A stretch of DNA of 24,332 nucleotides from Rhizophagus sp. LPA8_4_AMF. Its lineage: Eukaryota > Glomeromycota > Glomeromycetes > Glomerales > Glomeraceae. Below, in pieces: positions 10,133-19,269 of this stretch (position 1 is its first letter; every line of letters starts with the position of its first letter). The stretch is from positions 1 to 24,332 of the forward strand of contig JADRCO010000942.1 in NCBI GenBank assembly GCA_021464525.1, read 5' to 3'. The notes below the pieces were generated by a model. It saw only the letters and a list, made by a program, of their open reading frames with translations, did not search any database and was not told where the DNA came from. The position numbers and the translations under genes are program-made.

Positions 10133-11953
10133 AACTCTTTATTAATATTTGGTGTATCGTTCGTGAATATCGTTCCGTTTTTTCTGTCACTATTGATACA
10201 AATAATAATATTTTCGATCTCAAAGGTTTCTATCAAAGATAGTAAGTCTAATTACTTTGCTAGGTTTGACGCTGATGATCTCACACTATGGAGGGTTAAC
10301 CTTGCTTCGAGTGAACTTAGGAATAAGAATACTTCTATTGAACTTTATTTAAACGACAAATTAAAAGAACCAGCTGGTACAGTTGGAGACACATTTCATA
10401 ACGTTGAAACTTGAAAGAAGTAATATTCGAGTTTTTGTCGAAGTTCCCGTTACTGTACTGTTGAGTCATAACAAATTTTTCGTCTTCACTGTCATATTTG
10501 CCAATAATACCGAATACTTAATTTTGTACTTTCCTATTAAACCCTCCCGAAAAAACATTCGCGTTATCGTTGACGTTGAGTAACTCGCTGCTGGTAAATT
10601 GAACGCGTCCTGGTTTGATTTTCCATCTAAATATTACTAATAATCGGTTTGAATTTTTTTCTCACATAGGTGAAGTAACTTTTCTGATATAGTGGTTTAA
10701 TTGGATTGAATAATATCTTAATATCTCTGTTTTGTTCACAGAAAAAGATTATCTTAAGAGACATTTCGATGAAACCATTGAATATGTTAACTAAACCATA
10801 GAATAGATGATGAAGAAAGTACGAATTCAAAGTGTATGCAATTATGATATGCAATAAATATTTATGCATATTATGATAATTTATGATATGCAATAAATAA
10901 TTTAATCATATTAAATAGTTATAGATTTTATAAGGTGCAGTGGTATAGTGAAAAGGTCCTCCAACTCCAGCCTCGGCAAGCCTGGGGAAAAGCAGACAAA
11001 ATCCTCATACCATATAATGAAGAAATAATTCAACACTATGACAAATATGTATACGTGGTTTTAACAGATTGCAAAATTATTTGCATTTATAAAGTGACTA
11101 GGTACAACTTTAATAATAGTGACAATATTCGATTCTCGTAAGAATACACATCATCTGCAAGTTTATGCTATGATAGTCATTTCCCAGCTGGATGGAAAAA
11201 TCTAGTATCGATTCTGGAATGCGAACCGGAAAGACTTGAATGGGTTGAATCATCATTGAAATTCAATTCGGATGCTGAGGCTTGTTCGTTCCATTAATAC
11301 ATGCAGAACAAGCGTTGTATATGAAGGAAAACTTTAATGGCAATGATCCTGTGATTGTAAAATTGGCGAAAGATGAAAAATACTTGCCTTGTTTTGAAAG
11401 AGAAAAAAATGGGCTAAATATCTTGATTTGCCTCATATTCCAAAACTCCTCCTGTATGATGAGATATCTCTTGTCATAACTCCTATCGGTACGAAAGTCA
11501 AAAATCTGCAAATCAGAAATATCATTGAAACGCTGAGGATGATACATACACGAAATATCGTGCATATGGATCTTCGGAGTTATAACTTTATTCGTGGTCA
11601 TGATGGCGAAATCGGGATTATTGATTGAGTATAGCGTAACAAGAGATGAAACTGGTAATTTCGTATACCCGATAATATCTTAGAATCATTGGTCAATGGT
11701 AAACAAATTATATACTCACTATTAATTGACTTGATATGCTTGGTAAGATCGTTTTACTTAATTATTCACAAACCAGCAAATACGGCAATGGAGAGAATAT
11801 CCTTTGATAATGTTACTGACTTCAAATAATGGGCAAAAAATGTGTTGAACTTCTGGTCCTCTCATGGCAAAACAATTTTATGGCAAAAAAATTTATCAAG
11901 CTGCAAATAACTTGAATTATGATGGTTTAATCGAAGAAGAAGTATTATTTTAA
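10133..11953 (+). pseudogene. Crinkler (CRN)-type protein with kinase-like C-terminal domain, broken
   Basis: Pieces in different frames follow the order of a Crinkler protein with a kinase-type C-terminal region. The N-terminal part has LLIFGVSFVNIVPF (from about 10133), then in another frame TIDTNNNIFDLK, then DADDLTLWRVNL (about 10270-10305), then in a further frame LERSNIRVFVEVP (about 10407-10446). These match the usual CRN layout of a ubiquitin-like start, a Leu-Trp segment and a domain-closing hydrophobic strand. The C-terminal part has CEPERLEWVESSLKF (about 11220-11265), VIVKLAKDE (beta-3 Lys region), the catalytic loop HMDLRSYNF (11563-11589) and IID (11617-11625) where kinases carry the metal-binding Asp. 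It ends with LNFWSSHGK and ANNLNYDGLIEE before a stop at 11951-11953. There are at least five frame changes or stops (for example 11139-11141 and 11626-11628), and no start codon fits. CRN proteins are effector-like proteins first known from oomycetes and found in Rhizophagus. An intron may lie near 10666-10740 (TTCACAG acceptor). Confidence 0.78.
10842..10899. repeat. Two direct copies of TTATGATATGCAATAAATA
   Basis: The 19-base word occurs exactly at 10842-10860 and 10881-10899, a 39-base period, within the A/T-rich gap of the Crinkler pseudogene. It is probably a local duplication. Confidence 0.75.
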
Positions 11954-12653
11954 TATTTGATGAAAGTGAAATGGTTAAGGCGGAGGAAAATTATAGCTTG
12001 ACATTTTGCAATTTTAATTTTCATTGATTGCATATTTTATTATTACATTCCTAAAAATTAATGAATAAAAGTGAATATGTGTAAACTTATAAAATCAATT
12101 ATTAATGAAGTCGTGCGATGTGATACGTACTGACGATAAAAAACGTTTCATGCCCATATTGCTTTTTCTTGTTGAGCGTCTTGCGCTTTTTATTTATTAA
12201 CTCATCATGTATAATTACTGTAGATGAATACAGGACAAGTAGAATCTTGTCTTTATGAAAGTAAGACTCCAACGCATAATTTTTTAATAAGATGCCCCAA
12301 TGTAACCAAAAATTCCAGCGTCCGCAAAAATACACTGATGATTTTCTTCTCTTCGTTCAGAAGATCACGGATAATACTTGTACATACCTGGACCTGTCTC
12401 AGGAAACGAATACCCCCCCCCGTAAAATTTATCCATTCATGAATACGTGTAACACATTGGTGAAAGCTTTCACTAGTGTGACTTACAAATTCTGATGGGT
12501 ATTTTTTTCGGTAATGTATCCATTGTGATATATGTAGATATTAATATTCGACTATAAAGTATATCCTTAAAGCTTATTATGCTATGAAATAAACAAATTC
12601 ATTTTTTGTGAAAATAGATTTCCTTCGGAATAGTCAGTTTCACTGAAATTGGC
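11954..12653. other. Region without a recognised gene
   Basis: Short open frames occur on both strands (12224-12442 and 12292-12495 plus; 12102-12335 minus, 77 codons). The minus frame gives a rather protein-like sequence with clusters such as HWGILLKNYALESYFHK and INKKRKTLNKKKQYG, but I cannot name a family. A run of nine C (12413-12421) is striking in DNA this A/T-rich. The region may belong with the broken viral-type ATPase next to it; this is inference. Confidence 0.4.
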
Positions 12654-12654
12654 T

Positions 12655-13080
12655 TAGGCCACGACCAATGGTCTACTTAACTCAGGTATTTTCTCACCAG
12701 TAAGATCCAATGGCGTATCCCATCTTACTCTAACAGCTAATTCATCTGGCGCTCTCTTAAATATTTTTTTATAATTTTTGTTGATCTCCCACATACTGAT
12801 GTACAGTTCTAGGAATATCTTCGATTGAACCAACGCCATTAAACAAACACAAATGTGTCTCATTTTCACGAATAACTTTGGTACACACTGATATTTTGCC
12901 GTAACATAAATTGCAGAATTGTTGTTATGTCTTCCACTCAAAAAGAACTGGATTATCTTTCTCTGTACAGATGGAGAATCAGAGCAAAGGTCTTCAGCTG
13001 TACTCCTTTTAGGAGAAAATTCATCTATATGTGGGATTCTACGAGGTAATCTTTTACTAAATGTTCAGTTACATCTTCAT
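12655..13080 (-). pseudogene. A32-like (FtsK/HerA-type) DNA-packaging ATPase fragment, broken
   Basis: On the minus strand, from about 13045 downward, one frame reads SPSVQRKIIQFF and then GRHNNNSAIYVT and YQCVPK. This is the segment just after the Walker B strand in A32-type packaging ATPases of giant viruses, virophages and Polintons (GRH-N-x-S-xx-Y-x-T, then Pro-Lys). After a frame change, ETHLCLFNGVGSIEDI (about 12865-12815) continues the family pattern. After another change, APDELAVRVRWDTPLDL (about 12755-12700) looks like the domain end. The Walker A part was not found; bases up to 13130 give only fragments. At least two frameshifts and a stop make it non-functional. It lies between a Crinkler relic and a transposon-rich duplication. 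It could come from an endogenous nucleocytoplasmic large DNA virus or a Polinton/Maverick. The family call comes from motif memory, not a search. Confidence 0.55.
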
Positions 13081-13217
13081 AGTACGGAATATACGGTTTA
13101 TTTGAAATATAATTATTGGGTTTGTACGAAATGTACTAATTGAATGTCTCTTCTAGTACAAAGCGGCCATTTTTGGGGTAACTAAGGTGACCGATCAGTC
13201 CAAAAAATTTTTGAAAT

Positions 13218-13237
13218 TATAATTCCGGCCGGGTTAA
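13218..13237. repeat. 20-base word shared with 24208-24227
   Basis: TATAATTCCGGCCGGGTTAA occurs exactly here and at 24208-24227, on the same strand. It is G/C-rich for this window and flanks the duplicated block on both sides. In both places a GCGT(T/A)ACG word follows within about 140 bases. It is probably part of a dispersed transposon end. Confidence 0.7.
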
Positions 13238-13283
13238 CCTACATGCATGGGAAAAAATATATTTTTCCGAACTTGAGGAGAAA

Positions 13284-13363
13284 CCTTGGCTTAAACTTGA
13301 GCCAGCTTGCAAGCTGGCTTGAGTTTAGTATCACGTGACATTATTGTATAATAATGCGTTACG
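13284..13363. repeat. Left inverted repeat bracketing copy A
   Basis: This stretch, starting CCTTGGCTT and ending GCGTTACG, is present as an imperfect reverse complement at 18486-18573. Shared landmarks are the CCAAG/CTTGG repeats at the outer end, AAGCTGG, TATCACGTGACATTAT and the inner CGTAACG. The right copy carries an extra ATATCATAATT block and lacks part of the left palindrome. The pair spans 5290 bases and encloses the first GST gene and the first hAT-like element. Confidence 0.75.
13300..13319. repeat. Perfect 20-base palindrome
   Basis: AGCCAGCTTGCAAGCTGGCT is identical to its own reverse complement and could form a cruciform or bind a dimeric protein. It lies within the left inverted repeat; the right repeat keeps only part of it. 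Confidence 0.85.
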
Positions 13364-13767
13364 TCGTTCAAATTTCCATTATTATGAAATCTATTATATT
13401 TAGCCGAAGCACTCGAACAGTTGGCAAAATTTGTTACCGAAATCTATTCGAATGCCGGAAGCAAAGTATCTTATTAAATTTTGGCAAATATACTGCATGT
13501 AATTCTTTTTTTTAATTGCATTCGTCAAAATAAAGAAACATGTGACTATGATCTCTTAATTTTTTAATAATTTAGGTGGTAGGAAGTCATAATGCAAGTT
13601 TATTAAATGAAGTAATTATATAAATGGAGTACAAGTATGTTATATCTGATATGAGATTATGAAAGTTTTAAAGTCTTAGATTCATCATACTCATCTGCAC
13701 ATATTAGTTTATTAAATACGAATTATTTTATTTTAACAGAGAAGAAATTCTTGTCTACACCGCCAGA

Positions 13768-14003
13768 TAGTGTTGCGATCCGTCAATCCGTCAATCCGCG
13801 GATTTATCCGATTCGAAACCCATCCGGATCATCCATATAATCCGTATTTGCTCATCCGGATCAATCCGTCATCCGTTATCTCTATGTTTTAGCGGATTAG
13901 ATCTGAATCATCCGGAATGTACATATAACTTTCTCATCCGGATCATCCGTTTATTTTCGGACCGAATTGAACGGATGACGGATTCATCCGGATCGTAACA
14001 CTA
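13768..14003. mobile_element. 236-bp ATCCG-rich MITE-like element
   Basis: The ends are inverted repeats: TAGTGTTGCGATCCG (13768-13782) and CGGATCGTAACACTA (13989-14003), with one mismatch over 15 bases. The interior holds more than a dozen ATCCG or CGGAT words in both orientations, like the subterminal transposase-binding repeats of hAT elements. Copy B has no counterpart, so it is either an insertion in A or a deletion in B. A clean target duplication is not visible. No coding capacity. Confidence 0.75.
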
Positions 14004-14500
14004 GTAAAAGAAAATTTAAATATTGATTTGTAAGAGATCATTAAATATACAGGAAGTTTGACGTAGGTTTTATACCTTATATAAATTTAGATTCGAATTT
14101 AAAAATATTTAAGGATGTCTATTAATAAATTAAAAAAGCGTTTTTGTTTTGAATGGCTTATCAATCATTCTCAATGCCCCGATTTATGATTAATATTTCC
14201 TAATTAATTTATAAAAAAAAATATCGGTTAAATTATGTACCTTTCAGACCGGGAAACCGGGTGAATGATTTAAACTATCCAAATCTAGATAAAAAAAAAG
14301 GAATACTGCGTAGAATAATTAATGTTGTGAATCATAAAAAAATTGATTTCAAATCAAAAAAATAATTTCCCCTTAGACCGAATTATAAATACGTTTCAAA
14401 AATAACGTCGAATTTTAAAATATTACTTTTTTTTAATAAAAAATAAATAAAAAAAAATTTTCTTCTCTTTTTTTTGTCGTAAAAAAAAAAATTCGTGAAA
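14004..14500 (+). promoter_or_regulatory. Upstream region of GST copy A with TATA-like box at 14384-14390
   Basis: TATAAAT at 14384-14390 lies 111 bases before the ATG. The same motif and its downstream word ACGTTTCAAAAATA are kept in copy B at a similar distance (108 bases), despite indels nearby. Runs of A/T fill the leader. A second shared stretch, CCTTATATAAATTTAGATTC, lies near 14075. Promoter function is inferred from position and conservation between the copies. Confidence 0.45.
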
Positions 14501-15287
14501 ATGACTATTACAGTTTTCGGAGACCCTGCATTTCCTTTCAGTCTTACCTTATTATACACCCTTAAAGAATTAGGATTATCTTATGAAACCGTTCCAACAA
14601 CCCACGAAGAAATTAAATCTCCAGATTATTTGGCTACCAAACATCCTTTGTAAGTGGAAAAAAAAAAATTTTTTTCTTTCACTGAAGTCGCATACGTCAC
14701 AGAAACTTCACAAGTTACTAATTTGATTCTTTCCCTTCTTTTCTTTTAATAGCGGTAGATCTCCTTCTCTCAACGATGACGGATTCCAAATTTACGAAAC
14801 TCGTGCAATAGCTCGTTATTTGGTAAATAAATATCAGGGAACCAAATCTTCCACCGTTCTTATTCCATCTGATGTACATAAAGCCGCTTTGGTAGAACAA
14901 TTCATTTCAGTAGAGACCTCTTATTATTTCCCACCTCTATTTAAATTGCTTACGCAATTAATATCGGTGAGAAGACAAGGCAATGAACCTGATCGTAAAA
15001 TTGTTGACGAAGCTCGCGAGGAACTTGGGAAGACTTTAGATGTTTATGAAAAATTATTGGAGGGTAAAGACTATTTAACTGGGGAATTTTCTTTAGCTGA
15101 TCTTATTCATCTTCCTCTTACCTATTATGCTGTTAACTCTGCTGGTGAAGGTGATTTATGGAATAAACGTCCTAATGTTTCTAGATGGTTGAAGAACCTT
15201 ACCGAACGTGAAAGTTGGAAAAATATTGTTACTGAATATAAAATATCAGAACATATGAGCAATTTAAATAAAACTTTTGATAAGTAG
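14501..15287 (+). CDS. Glutathione S-transferase, copy A (catalytic Ser replaced by Phe)
   Basis: Exons 14501-14649 and 14753-15287 (227 aa); the 103-base intron has GTAAGTGG and TTTTAATAG ends and splits codon 50. Residues 1-75 form the thioredoxin-like GST N-domain: ITVFGDPAFPFSLTLLY, HPFGRSPSL (cis-Pro P54) and YETRAIARYL (E65-T66 bind the glutathione glutamyl group). Residues about 90-215 form the helical C-domain with the N-capping box FSLAD (S163, D166). The pattern resembles phi-type or other fungal GSTs that conjugate glutathione to electrophiles in the cytosol. By alignment with VFGHPAS in plant phi GSTs, residue 11 should be the catalytic Ser; here it is Phe, whereas copy B has Ser. 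Copy A may therefore lack conjugating activity, or use another residue such as S14. Its frame is intact and splice sites are kept. Exon 2 from 14800 to 15230 is identical to copy B. Confidence 0.9.
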
Positions 15288-15348
15288 CGTATTCTTTGTA
15301 AATTATACTGTGTAAGCAATAGCGTTTTTTAATATTTTTTTTACGTCA

Positions 15349-15354
15349 AATAAA
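15349..15354 (+). terminator. Candidate poly(A) signal, GST copy A
   Basis: AATAAA 62 bases after the stop codon, conserved at the matching place in copy B (20113-20118). Confidence 0.5.
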
Positions 15355-15600
15355 TTCAATTTTTAAATAACCTTTTATATCGCGATTCCGCATACTGCCA
15401 CGTATTATGTCGATGAAAGTTTGTGATATCTTAAAGTATTATACAACGGTCTTTTAAAATTTACCTTATTAAATAAAACCGATGTATAATCGAAAATTTT
15501 CTACCGAAGTGATTATGTAACTTTAATCATTATCGGAATAGCCAATAATACACATTACTTGGGTGTTCGATGGACTAATTAGATCAAAACTATGTATGGA

Positions 15601-18458
15601 TCCGTGTAAAATTACTATTGATAGATTTTATTCTGATATAACTCGTTAGTTGAACCAGTATAAAAACCGGCCGAAATTGATTAATTAGTTTTATTATGAA
15701 TAATAATAAAAATTGTTTTTAAAAATATCCATCATATTAAGTATTAAGTAATAGAATTTATTTTGATCTCAAGTTCCATTTTCAAACATTTTTTTAAAGA
15801 GTTGTGAAGCTTGGATCTCATTTAATTGATTATCTTGTATCTCTAGAACTCTCTTGATCTTATTCTTTGAGAACGAATTTCTTTAAGGCTATCTTTTAGC
15901 ACATCCTTAAAATTTTCCTTTGGCAAGATTTGATGCAGTTGATCTTAATTTTGATTCCTTGAGATCTATTGTCATATTTGGATGTGGTTTCAAATCGAGT
16001 TTATTGAGTAATCCTCAATTTGTTGTTGATGGATGACATTGAAATAAAACTTATTTTTTACAAATTTATAAAGATAAGGATAGTGATGCAAAAGTGAATT
16101 TCGAATGTACAGAATGCTTCAAACTCATGACGAAAATTATCATCCTGTAATAATAATTCAGACAATTCAAAGCCATTTAGTGATATCATCATGTAATTCA
16201 TCCCATATCTAATTTCATCTTCATATTAGGTGTATTTATCCAAGGTTGTCTTAAAATGACATGGAGCAAATGATTCTCCTCCTAACCTACAAATTGATAA
16301 TGGTAAATGACACCATGGAGTCATCCATTTTTTAAAATGATCAAAAGCTTTTTGCATTCCAATTATTAAGACCATCGAATATTTCTCTAAATTGTTCAGC
16401 ATCTAAAGAATCAACAGCTTCCAATAGTTCTTCGGCAAAAAAAAAATTCAAAGTTTTCTTTTATATCATATAAATAATTGCTCCATTCCATCACCCTATC
16501 AGGCATTTCATGAGCACAACAACCAGGTGGAAGTTGTTCTAAATTGTTTTCATAAAACATTCGTGGTTCAGAATCTTGTCCAACTATGAATTGCATTAAT
16601 GGCTCATAAAAATATGTTCCAAATCGCATTAAACATTTTACTTGAATAGTTGATTTTGAGTCCTGCATCCACTGCCCCATTTTTGGAGATATGCTTGAGG
16701 TGATTTATGAAGGCTTTCTAAAGATCTAATAAACCAATCAGCAAATTGCAAATGAATAAGTACGCCTTTATAAATATTGTTTAATTGTAAGCCCCAGCGT
16801 CCACGAATTGATCTTTGATATTGAGTAAAGAGTATTCTCAAATATTTTTGGTAAAGTTCATGAATTTTCTTTCCTGTTACATCTAAGGTTCTATCCTTAT
16901 CACTTAAACTATAACCATCATGCAATTCCCATGCGAGATAAGCTAAGTTATATGGGTGTGCAACTTTTGTAAAACCAATAGTTGAAGAAAGCTTTCCAAA
17001 TGCTGCTTTTTCAAAATTATTAAACACGATATGCATTATATGTAATCCACAACCAATTCGTACTGAATTAGATCCAGTTATTCTATTGAAAAGAACAATT
17101 GCACCATTGTGATTGCCTGACATATAAGCTGTATTGTCAGATAGCCATACTGTACGCTTCTTGGGATCAATATTAGAATTTTTCATTAGAGTTTGAACTG
17201 CCATCGCTACTGACTTTCCATTACATTTATCCAGATCTTGAAGATGTGTCATTGTGTGTGGCAAAAAATTTGTTATAAGTAAGACACCAAAACATAAAAC
17301 ATACTACTAAATTTTTAATTTCCCCACGTTTAGATTCATCAACCATAATGCCATAGCTAATAACATTTGTATTCCACAAACAAGAGAGTTGGTATATAAT
17401 TGTGAAATGTCTTTATGCCATGTAGCCAATGTACTATGTGAGAGGTTTGCCAATTAGGAATTCATACATTAATTTCATACAATCAGTAGCTGAACGCATA
17501 GAAACCTGCCCAACTTGTGTTATTTGTGTGGCCAACCAGATAGCATCTGTTGTATACCATTGTTCATTTTCTTTGAATAATGATTTTATGTGTTTTTTTA
17601 AATACAAGTGAACGAATCTCAGAAATGTGATGTGCTTGTTTGTTTTTCAAATGGTATGACAATGCTCTTAATGATTTTGTTTTATGAACTAGTTGTGCAT
17701 TTTGATATTCTAACTTTTGAACTTTTCGATGTAGATCTTCATTAATTTCTTTCTTTATCAGCTTCTTTTAAAGTCTTGGCTGACTTATAAAGAGAATCTT
17801 CAATAAATAGTAATGCTTTATCCTGCAAGTATGGTGATAGTATTTGTCCCTTTTGAAAGCCTTTTGGATAGCACATTTTTTTTAAAAGATGCTGAGCTGG
17901 TTTGACTTCAGTTTCTGGTAATTGATTTTGTTATGAATTCCAAAGTATTATTAAGCATAAATTCATCCATATTATCTACAATTTCATTAATCTTACTTCT
18001 TTTGTCACTTTTCTTTTCTTCTAATTTTGAGCCCGAATTTCACATGCTTTTTTCAGTTGCTTAACTCGCCTTGTAAATGGAGGCATTTCCCGTTGAAAAA
18101 TCCGAAAATTTAAAAGTTCGAAATAAATAATATAAAAACAAACAAATACATAATATCTTAAAGAATGGCGTCATTGACGTGACGTTTGCTTTCTAAAAAA
18201 TGCTAAAAAAAATTTTTTTACCCAGAGAACTATGCCTGAAAATATTACTTTATTTATTTTTGAATGTAAACGAACTTTATTTAAAAAAAATAAATTATGC
18301 GAAAAGGATAGTTATTTGGAGTATTTTTGTAAAGTTTGAAATGTAAATAATAAAGTTATGAAAGTTTGAAAATGATTGATTAAGTAAGGAATTTATTATA
18401 GAACGTAGTTTAATTTAAATTTAATATAAAAAATCTATCAATAGTAATTTTATACGGG
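15601..18458 (-). mobile_element. hAT-like DNA transposon remnant, copy A
   Basis: The ends are inverted repeats of 30 bases at 15601-15630 (TCCGTGTAAAATTACTATTG...) and 18429-18458, with three mismatches. They enclose a broken transposase read on the minus strand. Partial homology of the ends may extend outward (GGGTGTTCGATGG at about 15561 resembles hAT termini, which often begin CAGGGGTG). No target duplication can be fixed. The element is 2858 bases long in this definition. Confidence 0.7.
15769..18086 (-). pseudogene. hAT-like transposase, copy A, broken
   Basis: The frame opens at ATG 18086 (MPPFTRRVKQLKKACEIR) and meets TAG at 18023-18021, codon 22. Fragments continue in several frames to a TGA at 15771-15769. 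Visible parts: a Lys-rich start; a coiled-coil-like stretch; VDESKRGEIKNLV, likely the first catalytic Asp of the RNase H fold; WLSDNTAYMSGNHNGA with the second acidic site; CGLHIMHI, the hAT CxxH motif; IRGRWG; and the C-terminal helices with LPPGCCAHEMPDRVMEWSNYL. The two longest pieces are 17264-16638 and 16680-16411, overlapping in different frames. Family assignment to hAT rests on the D, SD, CxxH and W order and on recollection of an abundant Rhizophagus repeat family. It is inactive by frameshifts. Confidence 0.75.
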
Positions 18459-18485
18459 ACTAGTTTGATAATGTAGATTTTTGGG

Positions 18486-18573
18486 CGTAACGTATTATTA
18501 TATCATAATTATATCATAATGTCACGTGATACTAAGCTCCAAGCTGGCCCAACCAAGCCAAGCCAAGTCAAGG
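18486..18573. repeat. Right inverted repeat, between copies A and B
   Basis: Imperfect reverse complement of 13284-13363. It reads inward-outward as CGTAACGTATTATTATATC, then AATGTCACGTGATACTAAG, AAGCTGG, and ends with three CCAAG/TCAAG units (18554-18573). It separates the two duplicated units and contains CACGTG. The word GCGTAACGTATTA (18485-18497) recurs exactly at 24244-24256. Confidence 0.75.
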
Positions 18574-19155
18574 TAGTTCTTTTTAATTGCATTCGTCAAA
18601 TAAAAGAAACATATGACTATGATCTTTAATTTTTTAATAATGTAGGTGGTAGGAATTGGGAATAGTCATAATGCAAGTTTATTAATATATAAGTGGAGAC
18701 AAGTATGTTTAAAACCGATTCGAGATGAGAGATTATGGAAGTTCTAATTTCTAAAGTCTTAGATTCATCATACTCATACCGCCACAGTAATTTATAAATA
18801 TAAATGGTTCTAGTAAAAGAAAATTTAGATATTTATTTGTAAGAGTTCATTAAATATACAGGAAGTTTGGGTAGGTTTTATACCTTATATAAATTTAGAT
18901 TCTATAAAAAAATAATTTATTCATAGATTTGGGTTTTGCCAAATGTCTCGGCATGTGACTGCTTGCTTTTGAATGGTTAGTCAATCATCCTGATTTGATT
19001 AATATTTCCTAATTAATTATGAAATAAAAATATCGGTACCTTCAGACCGCGAATGTATTTCAAACTATCCAAATCTATATAAAAAATAAGGAATACTGCG
19101 TAGAATAATGAATCATAAAAAAAAATTTCCGAATAATTAAGGGATCAAATTTCTT

Positions 19156-19162
19156 TATAAAT
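19156..19162 (+). promoter_or_regulatory. TATA-like box of GST copy B
   Basis: TATAAAT 108 bases before the ATG, followed by ACGTTTCAAAAATAC, matching the same element in front of copy A. Function inferred from position. Confidence 0.4.
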
Positions 19163-19269
19163 ACGTTTCAAAAATACCTTGTCGAATATTAATTAAAAAA
19201 TTGTTTCAAAAAAAAAAAAAATATAATAATAAAAAGTTTTCTTTTTGTCGTAAAAAAAAATCGTGAAAA

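Larger units (their letters stand above)
13499..18473. repeat. Tandem duplication, copy A (GST gene plus hAT-like element)
   Basis: Homology with 18574-23630 starts at TTCTTTTTAATTGCATTCGTCAAA-like sequence here (about 13499 and 18573) and ends at TAGTTTGATAATG (18473 and 23630). Gene order and orientation are the same: GST on +, transposase on -. Flanks and introns differ by substitutions and many small indels. Between the copies lie only about 100 bases, which form the right inverted repeat. Copy A carries an extra 236-bp element at 13768 and lacks two elements present in copy B. Confidence 0.92.

Noticed and set aside
10935..10985. tRNA-like words AGTGGTATAGTG
   Set aside because: It resembles a D-arm by chance; no T arm or acceptor stem follows, and the segment reads as part of the Crinkler-kinase relic.
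12413..12421. Run of nine C as a possible structured or regulatory site
   Set aside because: A single homopolymer without paired G runs cannot form a four-stranded fold by itself; probably an indel-prone tract.
12919..13143. 74-codon plus-strand open frame
   Set aside because: Antisense to the packaging ATPase fragment, whose motifs are on the minus strand.
13780..14000. CRISPR-like repeated ATCCG words
   Set aside because: The words are short, irregularly spaced and in both orientations inside terminal inverted repeats; this is a MITE in a eukaryote.
14718..14900. Minus-strand frame, also repeated at 19471-19662
   Set aside because: Antisense of the GST intron and exon 2 start. Its presence in both copies only reflects the duplication.
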